NCBI RefSeq assembly: GCF_003385955.1
Contig: NZ_QRDW01000001.1
Span: 62,001 to 126,000, forward strand
Length of the DNA stretch: 64,000 nucleotides
DNA from: Aestuariispira insulae
GTDB taxonomy: Bacteria > Pseudomonadota > Alphaproteobacteria > UBA8366 > Aestuariispiraceae
Reading direction: 5' to 3'
Positions 50,713 through 59,596 of this stretch are shown here, one piece after another. Position numbers and translations under genes: made by a program. The notes below the pieces were generated by a model. It made no database searches. It saw nothing but the letters and a program-made list of their open reading frames with translations, and was not told the DNA's origin. Numbering within the stretch: position 1 is the stretch's first letter; the number at the start of each line of letters is the position of its first letter.

Positions 50713-51908
50713 CGGTCGATCTCACCAAACACGACGTCGAATGCGCCGAGAATTGCTACAGAATCCGCCAGCATGTGACCTTTACAGAAATGGTCCATGG
50801 ATTGCAGATGCGCGAAACCGGGCGCCCGGATCTTGCAGCGATAGGGTTTATTGGTTCCATCGGAAACCAGGAACACGCCAAACTCACCTTTCGGCGCTTC
50901 AACGGCGGTGTAGGTTTCACCAGCCGGAATATGATAGCCCTCGGTATAGAGCTTGAAATGGCTGATCAGGGCTTCCATGGATTGCTTCATATCCGCACGG
51001 CGCGGCGGCGCAACGCGGGCATCTTCTGTCATGACCGGGCCTTCCGGCATCTCAGCAATACACTGCTTGATGATTCGCAGCGACTGGCGCATCTCTTCAA
51101 CACGAACCAGGAAGCGGCTGTAGCAATCACCATTCTTGCCAACTGGAATATCGAAATCCATACGGTCATAGACATCATAAGGCTGGGATTTGCGAAGATC
51201 CCACGGCACGCCGGACGCACGCAGCACCGGACCGGTGCAGCCCCATGCCATCGCCTCTTCCGGGGAAATGATGCCGATATCGACAGAGCGCTGCTTGAAG
51301 ATACGGTTTTCCGTCAGCAGGGTTTCCATATCATCAATGGCTTTGGGGAAATCCTCGGCCCAAGCCAGGATCTGATCCGCCAGCCCTGCCGGCATATCCT
51401 GATGCACCCCACCCACACGGTAATAGTTCGCATGTAAACGCGCCCCACAAACCGCTTCATGGAATTCCATCAGCTTCTCACGTTCCTCAAAGGCCCAGAA
51501 CATCGGGGTCATCGCCCCAATATCCATGGCGTAAGCCGGCACGTTCAAGAGATGGTTCAGGACCCTGGAAATCTCGGCAAACAAAACACGGATATACTGA
51601 CCACGTTCCGGCACCTTGATGCCGCCCAGTTTTTCAGCGGCCAGAACAAAAGCATGTTCTTGGCACATGGGCGCCACATAATCGAGACGGTCGAAGTAAG
51701 GAACCGCCTGCATATAGGTCTTATTCTCGATCAGCTTTTCGGTGCCGCGATGCAACAGACCAATATGCGGATCAAGACGCTCAACAACCTCGCCATCCAT
51801 CTCCATCACCATCCGGAGCACGCCATGCGCCGCCGGATGCTGCGGACCGAAGTTCAGGGTCAACGGTTTGATTGTCGGATCGGAAATTTTTGTCACGGAA
51901 TCGGCCAT
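50709..51908 (-). CDS. nuoD: NADH-quinone oxidoreductase subunit D
   Basis: 49-kDa-type subunit related to NiFe hydrogenase large subunits; forms the quinone-binding site with NuoB and Nuo[16 protein letters not shown] near the N-terminus holds the conserved His, followed by [14 protein letters not shown] and the C-terminal [12 protein letters not shown]. The ATG at 51908 is chosen for the GGGGGAGGG nine bases upstream and gives 399 residues; a longer frame reaching into nuoC is not needed. nuoC and nuoD are separate, not fused. Confidence 0.97.
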   Translation of the reverse strand: MADSVTKISDPTIKPLTLNFGPQHPAAHGVLRMVMEMDGEVVERLDPHIGLLHRGTEKLIENKTYMQAVPYFDRLDYVAPMCQEHAFVLAAEKLGGIKVPERGQYIRVLFAEISRVLNHLLNVPAYAMDIGAMTPMFWAFEEREKLMEFHEAVCGARLHANYYRVGGVHQDMPAGLADQILAWAEDFPKAIDDMETLLTENRIFKQRSVDIGIISPEEAMAWGCTGPVLRASGVPWDLRKSQPYDVYDRMDFDIPVGKNGDCYSRFLVRVEEMRQSLRIIKQCIAEMPEGPVMTEDARVAPPRRADMKQSMEALISHFKLYTEGYHIPAGETYTAVEAPKGEFGVFLVSDGTNKPYRCKIRAPGFAHLQSMDHFCKGHMLADSVAILGAFDVVFGEIDR

Positions 51909-51909
51909 T

Positions 51910-52545
51910 TTATTTGCCCTCCCCCTCAGCTGCCTGCTGGTCGGCTTTTTCATCGCCCGGCAGCGTCGGAGTCATACCATCCCAGGGGCTGAGGAAGTCG
52001 AAATTCCTGAAATCCTGGGTCAGCTTCACCGGTTCGTAAACGATTCGGCGCTGAACATCGTCGTAACGGATCTCAACATAACCGGTCAGCGGAAAATCCT
52101 TACGCAGCGGATGGCCGTCAAAGCCATAGTCGGTCAGCATGCGACGCAGATCCGGATGATCGGAAAAGAACACACCATACATGTCCCAGACTTCGCGCTC
52201 GAACCAATTGGCCGTCGGCCAGATTGAAGAAACGCTGGGAACCGGTGTATCCTCATCGGTCCGGACCTTCAGCCGCAGCCGGAGGTTATGCTTGAGACTG
52301 AGCAGGTTATAGACAACCTCAAAACGCTTTTCGCGTTCCGGATAGTCCACACCGCAAACATCAACACAAATCTTGAATAGAGAGTTTGCCTCGTCGCGGA
52401 CAAATTGCGCCACCTTCTGGATGGCCTGCGCCCCGACCACAACAGTCAGTTCGCCATTTGCCAATTCATGGCTTTCGACATCATCCGTGAATCTGGCCGC
52501 GATATGCGCGCCGACATCACTCAGCGCCTGCAGTTTTTCATCCAT
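51910..52545 (-). CDS. nuoC: NADH-quinone oxidoreductase subunit C
   Basis: 30-kDa-type subunit of the connecting module. [17 protein letters not shown]-like region reads [16 protein letters not shown], and the signature [20 protein letters not shown] is complete. The 211-residue protein has a charged, disordered-looking tail after [14 protein letters not shown]. Its stop is one base before the nuoD start, so the pair is likely coupled. Confidence 0.95.
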   Translation of the reverse strand: MDEKLQALSDVGAHIAARFTDDVESHELANGELTVVVGAQAIQKVAQFVRDEANSLFKICVDVCGVDYPEREKRFEVVYNLLSLKHNLRLRLKVRTDEDTPVPSVSSIWPTANWFEREVWDMYGVFFSDHPDLRRMLTDYGFDGHPLRKDFPLTGYVEIRYDDVQRRIVYEPVKLTQDFRNFDFLSPWDGMTPTLPGDEKADQQAAEGEGK

Positions 52546-52570
52546 GATTACTTCCTAGCCCCTTCAGCCA

Positions 52571-53119
52571 TCAACGCAGAATGGTGCCGGTACGGCGGAT
52601 TTTTTTCTGAAGCTGCAAAATGCCATATACCAGGGCCTCAGCCGTCGGCGGGCAACCCGGCACATAGACATCCACAGGAACGATTCGGTCGCAGCCACGA
52701 ACCACAGAATATGAATAGTGGTAATAGCCGCCGCCATTGGCGCAAGACCCCATGGAAATGACCCAGCGCGGCTCTGCCATCTGGTCATAGACCTTCCGCA
52801 GCGCCGGCGCCATTTTATTGGTCAGGGTTCCCGCTACGATCATCACGTCTGACTGACGCGGGGAACCACGCGGCACAACGCCAAAACGGTCAAGGTCATA
52901 GCGCGGCATGTAGGCATGGATCATTTCCACGGCACAGCAAGCCAAACCGAAGGTCATCGGCCAAAGCGACCCGGTACGCGCCCAGTTGACCAGCTTATCG
53001 AGGTTCGCAACAACAAAACCCTTATCCTGAAGCTCGTCGGTCACTGCCTTAAGAACAGCGTTTTGAGCCTCTCCGGGCTGCAGCGGCGCACCGCCCTGCG
53101 GGGTAGTAATCACTCCCAT
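52571..53119 (-). CDS. nuoB: NADH-quinone oxidoreductase subunit B
   Basis: PSST-type subunit that carries cluster N2, the electron donor to quinone. The cysteines are in [10 protein letters not shown] (two adjacent), MGSCANGGG and [11 protein letters not shown]. The ATG at 53119, with AGGAGC six bases upstream, gives 182 residues; it overlaps the nuoA stop by ten bases. A GTG seven codons earlier is less likely. Confidence 0.97.
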   Translation of the reverse strand: MGVITTPQGGAPLQPGEAQNAVLKAVTDELQDKGFVVANLDKLVNWARTGSLWPMTFGLACCAVEMIHAYMPRYDLDRFGVVPRGSPRQSDVMIVAGTLTNKMAPALRKVYDQMAEPRWVISMGSCANGGGYYHYSYSVVRGCDRIVPVDVYVPGCPPTAEALVYGILQLQKKIRRTGTILR

Positions 53120-53475
53120 TCCAGCGCTCCTTTCTTCCACTCATAAGCAAACCCGATGGTCAGGATGCCGAGGAAGACAACCATCGACCAGAAACCGAAC
53201 AGCCCGATATTGCCCAGGCTTACCGCCCAGGGGAACAGGAAGGCCACTTCCAGATCGAAGATGATAAACAAAAGAGTAACCAGGTAGAACCGGACATCAA
53301 ACCGGGTGCGGGCATCATCGAACGCTTCGAAACCGCACTCATAGGCTGATACTTTTTCGGAATCGGGTTTCTGCCGGGCTAACAGCATGCTGCCAAAAAT
53401 CATGACAACGGACAGGATAATGGCCAATCCCAGAAAAATCAGGATGGGCAAATATTCCCGTAAGAGCTCTTCCAT
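53110..53475 (-). CDS. nuoA: NADH-quinone oxidoreductase subunit A
   Basis: Three-helix membrane subunit next to the quinone entry site. [20 protein letters not shown], the cysteine-containing loop that switches between active and deactive states in mitochondria, is conserved, as is [15 protein letters not shown]. The ATG at 53475 with GGGGAG upstream gives 121 residues, the normal size; the frame runs on for 35 codons with no homology-like sequence. First gene of the 14-gene nuo operon. Confidence 0.96.
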   Translation of the reverse strand: MEELLREYLPILIFLGLAIILSVVMIFGSMLLARQKPDSEKVSAYECGFEAFDDARTRFDVRFYLVTLLFIIFDLEVAFLFPWAVSLGNIGLFGFWSMVVFLGILTIGFAYEWKKGALEWE

Positions 53476-53717
53476 ATTAATGCGCTCCCCTCGAGGATAT
53501 GAACAGGACCATGCAGACGCATAATAGCCTACATCCTGCATATCCCAATCGAAATGCGGCGCACCAGATGCCCCAAGCACCAGGCAACACCGTCTCTACC
53601 TGTGATCCAACTACAACGTTATTAACAGCAGCGATCTATCCTGACCAGACGCGCATGGACGACTTGATGTCGCTAACAGGTGGGTCTGGCGCGAATAGCC
53701 GCTCCCATTGACCGCAT

Positions 53718-53745
53718 GTATTAGAGCAATAGCCCTTAAAAGCAA
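53718..53745 (-). promoter_or_regulatory. Candidate nuo operon promoter
   Basis: On the minus strand TTGCTT (53740-53745), a 16-base spacer and TAATAC (53718-53723) form a fair sigma70 match, about 240 bases before nuoA. Confidence 0.45.
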
Positions 53746-53811
53746 AGGGATAAGTTTGTAAAAATATAGGGAAACCGGCGGTTCTTTGACAGAAAAAAAG
53801 CCAAAACGAGA

Positions 53812-53861
53812 AAAAGCGCCAACAGCATCGGAAGACTTAACCTTCCTTGCCAGGCGCTTTT
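53812..53861 (-). terminator. Terminator after the tRNA-Asp pair
   Basis: AAAAGCGCC and GGCGCTTTT form the outer stem; inside it GGAAG and CTTCC form a second one. On the minus strand it runs into TTTTTCTCGTTTT. Confidence 0.7.
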
Positions 53862-53877
53862 CTAAAAGCCACTAAAG

Positions 53878-53954
<77 letters not shown>

Positions 53955-53986
53955 ACAAAGATCAACAAAAAGCAAACCGGATAGAC

Positions 53987-54063
<77 letters not shown>

Positions 54064-54492
54064 ATCTTCGCAGTCTGCTTTCGAAACCCGGAACCCAGTC
54101 TCCACCTTTGTTTCGGCTGTGTCCGGTCCTCGTTGACGGAGGGATTTCTACTGCCCAGCCCCCGCCCTGTCAACAACTTCCCGATAGGAATTTTGCGTTT
54201 TTATGAAAAAAAAGTCATTTTCCCTTAAAAACAATACCTTAACCAAAATACACAGGCCAACAGCAGTCTTTTCACCCGCTACACTCCCCTCACCTAACAA
54301 CAACGCCACACCCCGAGAAATTCGCCCGCACCCAACACCAAACCGACACCCAAACCAATCACATCTTCTGCAAAGCATTTGATTCGCACGCCACCCCATA
54401 ACGAACCGACCACACCAACCAAAAAGTTCCCCCAAGCCTATCAATCCGGACATCTGACAAGATCACAGATCAAAACATCGACCCAAAACAAA
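54064..54492. other. Gene-free spacer between tRNA-Asp and tRNA-Val
   Basis: About 430 bases. The right-hand part (about 54230-54480) is very rich in A and C on the plus strand, unlike the neighbours. An open frame of about 100 codons on the minus strand is rich in Trp, Cys and Gly because of this bias and looks non-coding. The tRNA-Asp promoter lies at the left end. Confidence 0.6.
54145..54173 (-). promoter_or_regulatory. tRNA-Asp promoter
   Basis: On the minus strand TTGACA (54168-54173), a 17-base spacer and TAGAAA (54145-54150), about 80 bases before tRNA-Asp copy 2. The -35 is a perfect consensus. Confidence 0.7.
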
Positions 54493-54522
54493 AAAAGGCC
54501 GGAGAAAACTCTCCGGCCTTTT
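54493..54522 (-). terminator. Terminator of tRNA-Val copy 1
   Basis: AAAAGGCCGGAG and CTCCGGCCTTTT form a perfect 12-bp stem with a 6-base loop; on the minus strand a run of seven T follows. Confidence 0.92.
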
Positions 54523-54539
54523 GCCCCATTCGGGGATGC

Positions 54540-54615
54540 TGGTGGGCGGTGACGGGCTCGAACCGCCGACCCTCTCGGTGTAAACGAGATGCTCTCCCAG
54601 CTGAGCTAACCGCCC
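54540..54615 (-). tRNA. tRNA-Val(TAC), copy 1
   Basis: 76 bases with encoded CCA. Acceptor stem GGGCGGT/ACCGCCC is fully paired, A73; anticodon loop TTTACAC gives TAC. Confidence 0.97.
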
Positions 54616-54627
54616 GTTGCGACGCAG

Positions 54628-54656
54628 TGTATAGGCCAGTCCTTCCAACCGATCAA
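54628..54656 (-). promoter_or_regulatory. Promoter of tRNA-Val copy 1
   Basis: On the minus strand TTGATC (54651-54656), a 17-base spacer and TATACA (54628-54633). The -10 is inside the perfect repeat; the -35 is outside it but identical in copy 2. Confidence 0.75.
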
Positions 54657-54787
54657 TAGGAAAAAGACAAACCGGCCAACTTATTTTCTGATCGGTCCGG
54701 GCACACGGGGCGCCTCGAATCGGGACGTCAGGCGAATCACCTCCACCCGCTGACCTCCCCGAACAGACTGACCTGAACAGAACACAA

Positions 54788-54817
54788 AAAAGGCCGGAGA
54801 AAACTCTCCGGCCTTTT
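54788..54817 (-). terminator. Terminator of tRNA-Val copy 2
   Basis: Same 12-bp stem and loop as in copy 1, followed on the minus strand by a T run of about six. Confidence 0.9.
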
Positions 54818-54834
54818 GCCCCATTCGGGGATGC

Positions 54835-54910
54835 TGGTGGGCGGTGACGGGCTCGAACCGCCGACCCTCTCGGTGTAAACGAGATGCTCTCCCAGCTGAG
54901 CTAACCGCCC
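54835..54910 (-). tRNA. tRNA-Val(TAC), copy 2
   Basis: 76 bases with encoded CCA, identical to copy 1, anticodon TAC. Confidence 0.97.
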
Positions 54911-54922
54911 GTTGCGACGCAG

Positions 54923-54951
54923 TGTATAGGCCAGCCGATCCATTGGATCAA
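54923..54951 (-). promoter_or_regulatory. Promoter of tRNA-Val copy 2
   Basis: On the minus strand TTGATC (54946-54951), a 17-base spacer and TATACA (54923-54928). The spacer sequence differs from copy 1, and the -35 is part of a small palindrome GATCC-ATT-GGATC (54937-54949). Confidence 0.75.
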
Positions 54952-54972
54952 CCTGTAAATTCACAAATCGGC

Positions 54973-55014
54973 AAAAAAAGTGCAAAAAAGAAAACGGCCG
55001 CCAAAAGGCGGCCG
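54973..55014 (-). terminator. hupB terminator
   Basis: CGGCCGCC (54995-55002) and GGCGGCCG (55007-55014) form an 8-bp stem with a 4-base loop; on the minus strand TTTTCTTTTTTG follows. Confidence 0.9.
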
Positions 55015-55040
55015 CTTCCTTCGAAAGAAATGTAAGCGGC

Positions 55041-55316
55041 TTAACCGTTTACAGCGTCTTTCAGGCCTTTACCAGCCTTGAATTTCGGCTGTTTGGAAGC
55101 CGGAATCTGGATTTTCTCGCCGGTACGCGGGTTGCGGCCTTCAGAAGCAGCACGGCTGGCTACGGAGAAGGTACCAAAGCCAACGAGACGAACTTCGTCC
55201 CCGCCTTTCAGAGCACCGGTAACGGCGTCAAAAACGGCGTCAACAGCACTGGTAGCGTCTGCTTTGGACAGACCGGATTTGGAAGCAACAGAAGCGACGA
55301 GATCATTCTTATTCAC
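55041..55316 (-). CDS. hupB: DNA-binding protein HU
   Basis: Small nucleoid protein that bends DNA as a dimer. The 91-residue sequence has MNKNDLVASVASKSGLSKAD, the core GFGTFSVASRAASEGRNP and the DNA-contacting beta arm RNPRTGEKIQIPASKQPKF. The start codon is GTG, supported by GAGGGGGG seven bases upstream. It stands alone between its own promoter and terminator, downstream of lon, as in most alphaproteobacteria. Confidence 0.97.
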   Translation of the reverse strand: MNKNDLVASVASKSGLSKADATSAVDAVFDAVTGALKGGDEVRLVGFGTFSVASRAASEGRNPRTGEKIQIPASKQPKFKAGKGLKDAVNG

Positions 55317-55389
55317 GGTAAGACCCCCCTCATAGGATGCGGGTTATGGTTTATGTAACGACAGCGGACGATCCGCTGTATGGCCCGAA

Positions 55390-55418
55390 GTTTAAGAGCA
55401 TCCTGAACGGGTCGTCAA
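55390..55418 (-). promoter_or_regulatory. Candidate hupB promoter
   Basis: On the minus strand TTGACG (55413-55418), a 17-base spacer and TTAAAC (55390-55395), about 75 bases before hupB and after the lon terminator. Confidence 0.55.
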
Positions 55419-55494
55419 TTGAAAAACCGCAGTTTTCTGCGCTTTTCCACAGTTTTTTTTATCTTTCTATGATTGACAAAGGCCCCAAACAAGA

Positions 55495-55520
55495 AACAGA
55501 CCCCAAAATTGGGGTCTGTT
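55495..55520 (-). terminator. lon terminator
   Basis: AACAGACCCC and GGGGTCTGTT form a perfect 10-bp stem around a 6-base loop; on the minus strand it continues TTCTTGTTTGG, a moderate U-tract. Confidence 0.8.
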
Positions 55521-55547
55521 CGAAAGATAATTACAAGGCGTTTGATT

Positions 55548-57953
55548 TTAATGCGTTGTAACGCCGTTATGCGAATCTGCTTCGTCGCCCTTGGCCGAGA
55601 CCGCCTCAACCGCTTCCGGATTCCACTCGATCGCTTTCAGTTCCGAAACTAAAGCATGCTTCAAGACTTCCTCCACATTCGCCACCGGAATGATCTCAAG
55701 CCCCTGCTTCACATTATCAGGGATATCTTCCAGATCCTTCTCGTTGTCACGCGGAATAAGAACCGTCTTAATTCCGCCGCGCAGCGCCGCAAGAAGCTTT
55801 TCCTTCAGACCACCGATCGGCAACACACGGCCACGCAATGTGATCTCGCCGGTCATGGCAACATCCTTGCGAACCTTCACACCAGCCAGGACAGAGACCA
55901 TGGAGGTGATCATGGCAACACCGGCACTGGGACCATCTTTCGGGGTCGCACCTTCCGGCACATGCACATGGATATCGGTCTTGTCGAAAGCGGTTGGCTC
56001 AATACCAAACGACACCGAACGGCTTTTAACAAAGCTTTCCGCCGCAGCAATGGATTCCTGCATCACATCGCCCAGCTTACCAGTCTTGATCACCTTGCCC
56101 TTACCCGGCACCAGAACAGATTCGATGGAGAGCAGTTCACCACCAACTTCCGTCCAGGCCAGTCCGGTAACAACGCCTAGCTGGTCCTCTTCATCAATTT
56201 CACCGAAGCGGAATTTCCGTACCCCGGCAAATTCATTGAGATTTTCAGGCTTGATCTCGATCTTTTCGCGCCCCTCAACCATAATCTCCTTGATGCCCTT
56301 GCGGCAGAGATTGGCAATCTCTCGCTCCAGGCTACGAACACCGGCTTCACGGGTATAATAGCGAATGAGATCCCGAACAGCCTCATCGGAGATAGACCAT
56401 TCAGTCTCTATAAGGCCGTTTTCCTTCATCTGCTTGCCAATCAAATGGCGCTTGGCAATCTCAACTTTTTCATCCTCGGTGTAACCGGGGATTCGGATGA
56501 TTTCCATGCGGTCACGCAACGGGCCCGGCATATCAAGCGTATTGGCCGTGGTCACGAACATCACATCAGAGAGGTCATAATCAACCTCGAGATAATGGTC
56601 CGCGAAGGTGCTGTTCTGCTCCGGATCCAAAACCTCGAGCAGTGCCGAGGACGGATCACCGCGCCAGTCGGCCCCCAGCTTGTCAATTTCATCCAGCAGG
56701 AACATCGGGTTCGAGCTTTTGGCCTTCTTCATGCCCTGGATGACTTTACCCGGCATGGACCCGATATAGGTTCTGCGATGGCCGCGCACTTCCGATTCAT
56801 CCCGAACACCGCCCAGCGACATCCGGACAAAGTTACGATTGGTGGCCTTGGCGATGGAGCGACCAAGAGAGGTCTTACCAACACCCGGCGGACCAACGAG
56901 GCACAGAATCGGCCCCTTCACTTTGCGCATACGCGCCTGCACCGCCAAATATTCGAGAATGCGGTCCTTGACCTTCTCAAGACCATAATGGTCCTGATCC
57001 AGGATTTCCTTCGCGATTTTCAGGTCTTTCTTGACCTTGGTGCGCTTTTTCCACGGGATGGATAACATCCAGTCGAGATAGTTGCGTACCACCGTTGCCT
57101 CGGCGGACATCGGACTCATCGCCCGCAGCTTTTTCATTTCAGCGGCGACTTTTTCCTTGGCTTCTTTGGAAAGCTTGGTCTTGGCGATCTTCTCTTCGAG
57201 CTCCGCCAGTTCGTCCTTGCCTTCTTCGCCCTCGCCCAGCTCCTTCTGAATAGCCTTCATCTGCTCATTCAGATAGTATTCCCGCTGGGTTTTCTCCATC
57301 TGGCGCTTGACCCGGCTGCGGATGCGTTTCTCAACCTGCATCACGCTGATCTCACCTTCCATGAAGCTGTAAATCTTCTCCAGCCGGTCCGCGACGGATT
57401 CAAGCTCCAGAAGCTCCTGCTTTTCAGCAATCTTCAAGGTGAGATGCTGGGCGATGGTATCGGCCAGTTTCGCCGGATCATCAATCTGATTGATCGAACC
57501 CAGGATCTCGGAAGGCACTTTTTTGTTCAGCTTGATATATTGCTCAAACTGGGCAACAGCCGCACGGCTGATCGCTTTGACCTCCGCCTCGCTCTCCACC
57601 TGTTCGGGGATCGGCGTTGCATAGGCCTGAAAGAAATCTTCATTACCGGTATATTGTTCGATCAACGCGCGCTGCTGCCCCTCCACCAGCACCTTGACCG
57701 TGCCATCGGGCAGCTTCAGCAGTTGCAGAACCGTGCCAATGGTGCCGACGGTATAGATATCCTCTTTGTCCGGATCATCTTCACCGGCATTTTTCTGGGT
57801 CACCAACAGGATCTGCTTGTCATCTTTCATGACATCTTCAAGCGCCCGGACCGATTTGTCACGGCCGACAAACAGCGGCACGATCATATGCGGGAAAACC
57901 ACAATATCCCGAAGCGGCAGGATCGGATAAAGGACACTCTGTGACATATCCAT
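55548..57953 (-). CDS. lon: ATP-dependent protease Lon
   Basis: Hexameric AAA+ serine protease that degrades misfolded and regulatory proteins, in the cytoplasm. The 801-residue protein has the N-terminal substrate domain (LPLRDIVVFPHMIVPLFVGR), a coiled-coil region, the AAA+ module with GPPGVGKTSLG and the C-terminal protease domain with catalytic Ser676 (in DGPSAGVAM) and Lys719 (second lysine of GGLKEK). The spacing of 43 residues equals that of E. coli. In alphaproteobacteria Lon degrades CcrM, DnaA and SciP; such roles here are inference. It follows clpX across a 120-base gap with two hairpins. Confidence 0.97.
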   Translation of the reverse strand: MDMSQSVLYPILPLRDIVVFPHMIVPLFVGRDKSVRALEDVMKDDKQILLVTQKNAGEDDPDKEDIYTVGTIGTVLQLLKLPDGTVKVLVEGQQRALIEQYTGNEDFFQAYATPIPEQVESEAEVKAISRAAVAQFEQYIKLNKKVPSEILGSINQIDDPAKLADTIAQHLTLKIAEKQELLELESVADRLEKIYSFMEGEISVMQVEKRIRSRVKRQMEKTQREYYLNEQMKAIQKELGEGEEGKDELAELEEKIAKTKLSKEAKEKVAAEMKKLRAMSPMSAEATVVRNYLDWMLSIPWKKRTKVKKDLKIAKEILDQDHYGLEKVKDRILEYLAVQARMRKVKGPILCLVGPPGVGKTSLGRSIAKATNRNFVRMSLGGVRDESEVRGHRRTYIGSMPGKVIQGMKKAKSSNPMFLLDEIDKLGADWRGDPSSALLEVLDPEQNSTFADHYLEVDYDLSDVMFVTTANTLDMPGPLRDRMEIIRIPGYTEDEKVEIAKRHLIGKQMKENGLIETEWSISDEAVRDLIRYYTREAGVRSLEREIANLCRKGIKEIMVEGREKIEIKPENLNEFAGVRKFRFGEIDEEDQLGVVTGLAWTEVGGELLSIESVLVPGKGKVIKTGKLGDVMQESIAAAESFVKSRSVSFGIEPTAFDKTDIHVHVPEGATPKDGPSAGVAMITSMVSVLAGVKVRKDVAMTGEITLRGRVLPIGGLKEKLLAALRGGIKTVLIPRDNEKDLEDIPDNVKQGLEIIPVANVEEVLKHALVSELKAIEWNPEAVEAVSAKGDEADSHNGVTTH

Positions 57954-57977
57954 GGTTAGCCTTTCAATTCTTGGGGT

Positions 57978-58047
57978 CTGGCCGGAAAACTGACGGCCAG
58001 CTTCGTCTCTGGTTACGCCTTCCTATATGGGGAGGCATACCAGAGAC
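57978..58047 (-). other. Two hairpins between clpX and lon
   Basis: CTGGCCG-N9-CGGCCAG (57978-58000) and a larger hairpin, GTCTCTGGT (58005-58013) with ACCAGAGAC (58039-58047), extended inside by GCCTTCC/GGGAGGC. Neither is followed by a U-tract on the minus strand. The larger one contains CCCCATAT, which resembles a sigma32 -10 element. Confidence 0.55.
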
Positions 58048-58073
58048 AAAAAGGGGAATAGGTTACTTATTTT

Positions 58074-59339
58074 TTACGCGCTGGTCTCGACTTCTTCGCG
58101 CCGCTCGGCATAGATATGCAACGGATCGGCACGGCCTTCGACAACCTCACGGTTGATGACGATTTCCTCGACACCCTCAAGGCTCGGCAGTTCATACATG
58201 GAATCCAACAGGATTGATTCCATGATGGACCGCAGACCACGAGCACCGGTCTTACGTTCAATGGCTTTGGACGCAACAGACCGCAAAGCATCTTCAGTGA
58301 ATTCCAACTTCACGTCTTCCATACTGAACAGGCGCTGATACTGTTTCACCAACGCATTGCGCGGTGAGGTCAGAATATCAACCAATGCATCCTCATCCAG
58401 ATCAGAAAGCGTTGCCAAAACAGGAACACGACCGACAAATTCAGGAATGAGACCAAACTTCAAAAGATCTTCCGGCTCGACATCGCGCAAGATCTCACCA
58501 ACCTTGCGATCATCCTCCGCCTTCACGTCGGCGCCAAAACCGATGGAGGACCCTTTACCCCGCGAAGCGATGATCTTGTCCAGGCCGGCAAAGGCACCGC
58601 CGCAAATGAACAGGATGTTCGTGGTATCCACCTGCAGGAATTCCTGCTGCGGGTGCTTTCGGCCACCTTGCGGCGGAACAGAGGCCACAGTGCCTTCCAT
58701 GATTTTCAGCAAAGCCTGCTGAACCCCTTCACCGGACACGTCGCGGGTTATAGACGGGTTGTCCGATTTTCGGCTGATCTTGTCCACCTCATCGATATAA
58801 ACGATCCCGCGCTGCGCACGCTCGACATTATAGTCTGCCGACTGCAGCAGCTTCAGGATGATGTTTTCCACATCCTCACCCACATAACCGGCCTCGGTCA
58901 GGGTGGTGGCATCCGCCATGGTGAAGGGCACATCCAAGATGCGCGCCAGGGTCTGCGCCAGGAGGGTCTTGCCGCAACCGGTTGGCCCAACCAGCAGGAT
59001 ATTGGATTTTGCCAGTTCCACGTCATTGCCGCTGCCCTGATGGGCCAGGCGTTTGTAATGGTTGTGGACCGCTACTGCGAGAACGCGCTTGGCGTAATCC
59101 TGCCCAATCACATAGTCATCCAGGACTTCCCGGATTTCCTGCGGGCTCGGGACCCCTTCGCTGCTCTTGGAAATGGCTGACTTGCTGTCTTCACGGATAA
59201 TATCCATACACAATTCAACACATTCATCGCAGATAAATACCGTGGGGCCGGCAATCAGTTTGCGCACTTCATGCTGGCTCTTGCCACAGAAAGAGCAGTA
59301 GAGGGTATTTTTACTGTCGCCGCCGCTCGACTTGGTCAT
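58074..59339 (-). CDS. clpX: ClpX ATPase subunit of ClpXP
   Basis: AAA+ unfoldase that feeds tagged proteins to ClpP. The N-terminal zinc-binding domain has Cys15, Cys18, Cys37 and Cys40 (CSFC and CDEC); Walker A GPTGCGKT is at 118-125, Walker B contains VYIDEVDKI near 185, and the pore and sensor regions ([22 protein letters not shown]-like [12 protein letters not shown]) are conserved. The IGF-type ClpP-docking loop region is present around residue 270. 421 residues is normal. It has its own promoter downstream of clpP. Confidence 0.97.
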   Translation of the reverse strand: MTKSSGGDSKNTLYCSFCGKSQHEVRKLIAGPTVFICDECVELCMDIIREDSKSAISKSSEGVPSPQEIREVLDDYVIGQDYAKRVLAVAVHNHYKRLAHQGSGNDVELAKSNILLVGPTGCGKTLLAQTLARILDVPFTMADATTLTEAGYVGEDVENIILKLLQSADYNVERAQRGIVYIDEVDKISRKSDNPSITRDVSGEGVQQALLKIMEGTVASVPPQGGRKHPQQEFLQVDTTNILFICGGAFAGLDKIIASRGKGSSIGFGADVKAEDDRKVGEILRDVEPEDLLKFGLIPEFVGRVPVLATLSDLDEDALVDILTSPRNALVKQYQRLFSMEDVKLEFTEDALRSVASKAIERKTGARGLRSIMESILLDSMYELPSLEGVEEIVINREVVEGRADPLHIYAERREEVETSA

Positions 59340-59371
59340 GCTGTGCTCTCTCCGAAATTAACTACAGTTTT

Positions 59372-59394
59372 GCCCCGGTTAACGCATCCGGGGC
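59372..59394 (-). other. Hairpin in the clpX leader
   Basis: GCCCCGG and CCGGGGC form a 7-bp GC-rich stem about 20 bases before the GGAGAGAG ribosome site of clpX, downstream of the promoter. It may stabilise the 5' end of the mRNA; no function can be shown. Confidence 0.5.
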
Positions 59395-59409
59395 CTTGTC
59401 TGACTTCCG

Positions 59410-59437
59410 ATTATACGGGCCTAGACCGGTCCTACAA
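59410..59437 (-). promoter_or_regulatory. clpX promoter
   Basis: On the minus strand TTGTAG (59432-59437), a 16-base spacer and a perfect TATAAT (59410-59415), leaving a leader of about 65 bases. The spacer contains the palindrome GACCGGTC. Confidence 0.7.
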
Positions 59438-59534
59438 TCCGAAAAACAACTTCTTTTGCCCTATCTGGGGCGCGATTGGGGAAATACTAGTTCCTAACAC
59501 CCGATTCTCCCATAAACAGGTAAAGAACACGTAA

Positions 59535-59566
59535 ATCGGCCCCCAGGCTTTCACCCAGGGGCCGAT
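59535..59566 (-). terminator. Hairpin after clpP
   Basis: ATCGGCCCC and GGGGCCGAT form a 9-bp stem; on the minus strand only TTTACG follows, so termination may be incomplete. Confidence 0.55.
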
Positions 59567-59596
59567 CAACTCAGGTCTCTAGCCGTCTGGGCCGGA

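Larger units (their letters stand above)
53476..53877. other. Gene-free region between nuoA and tRNA-Asp
   Basis: About 400 bases hold the nuo promoter and a leader of about 240 bases, plus the terminator of the tRNA-Asp transcript. No convincing reading frame was found. Nothing else of note was recognised in the leader. Confidence 0.6.
54491..54639. repeat. 149-bp direct repeat, copy 1 (terminator plus tRNA-Val)
   Basis: Identical, base for base by eye, to 54786-54934, 295 bases away. It contains the terminator, the whole tRNA-Val gene and the -10 element of its promoter. Confidence 0.95.
54786..54934. repeat. 149-bp direct repeat, copy 2 (terminator plus tRNA-Val)
   Basis: Second copy of the repeat at 54491-54639; sequence diverges just beyond both ends. 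Confidence 0.95.

Noticed and set aside
54148-54453. 101-codon minus-strand frame in the tRNA spacer
   Set aside because: Composition follows the base skew of the spacer; no ribosome site, no family resemblance, and it overlaps the tRNA-Asp promoter.
55337-55561. Small plus-strand frame between hupB and lon
   Set aside because: It overlaps the lon terminator, the hupB promoter and the lon stop; nothing supports coding.
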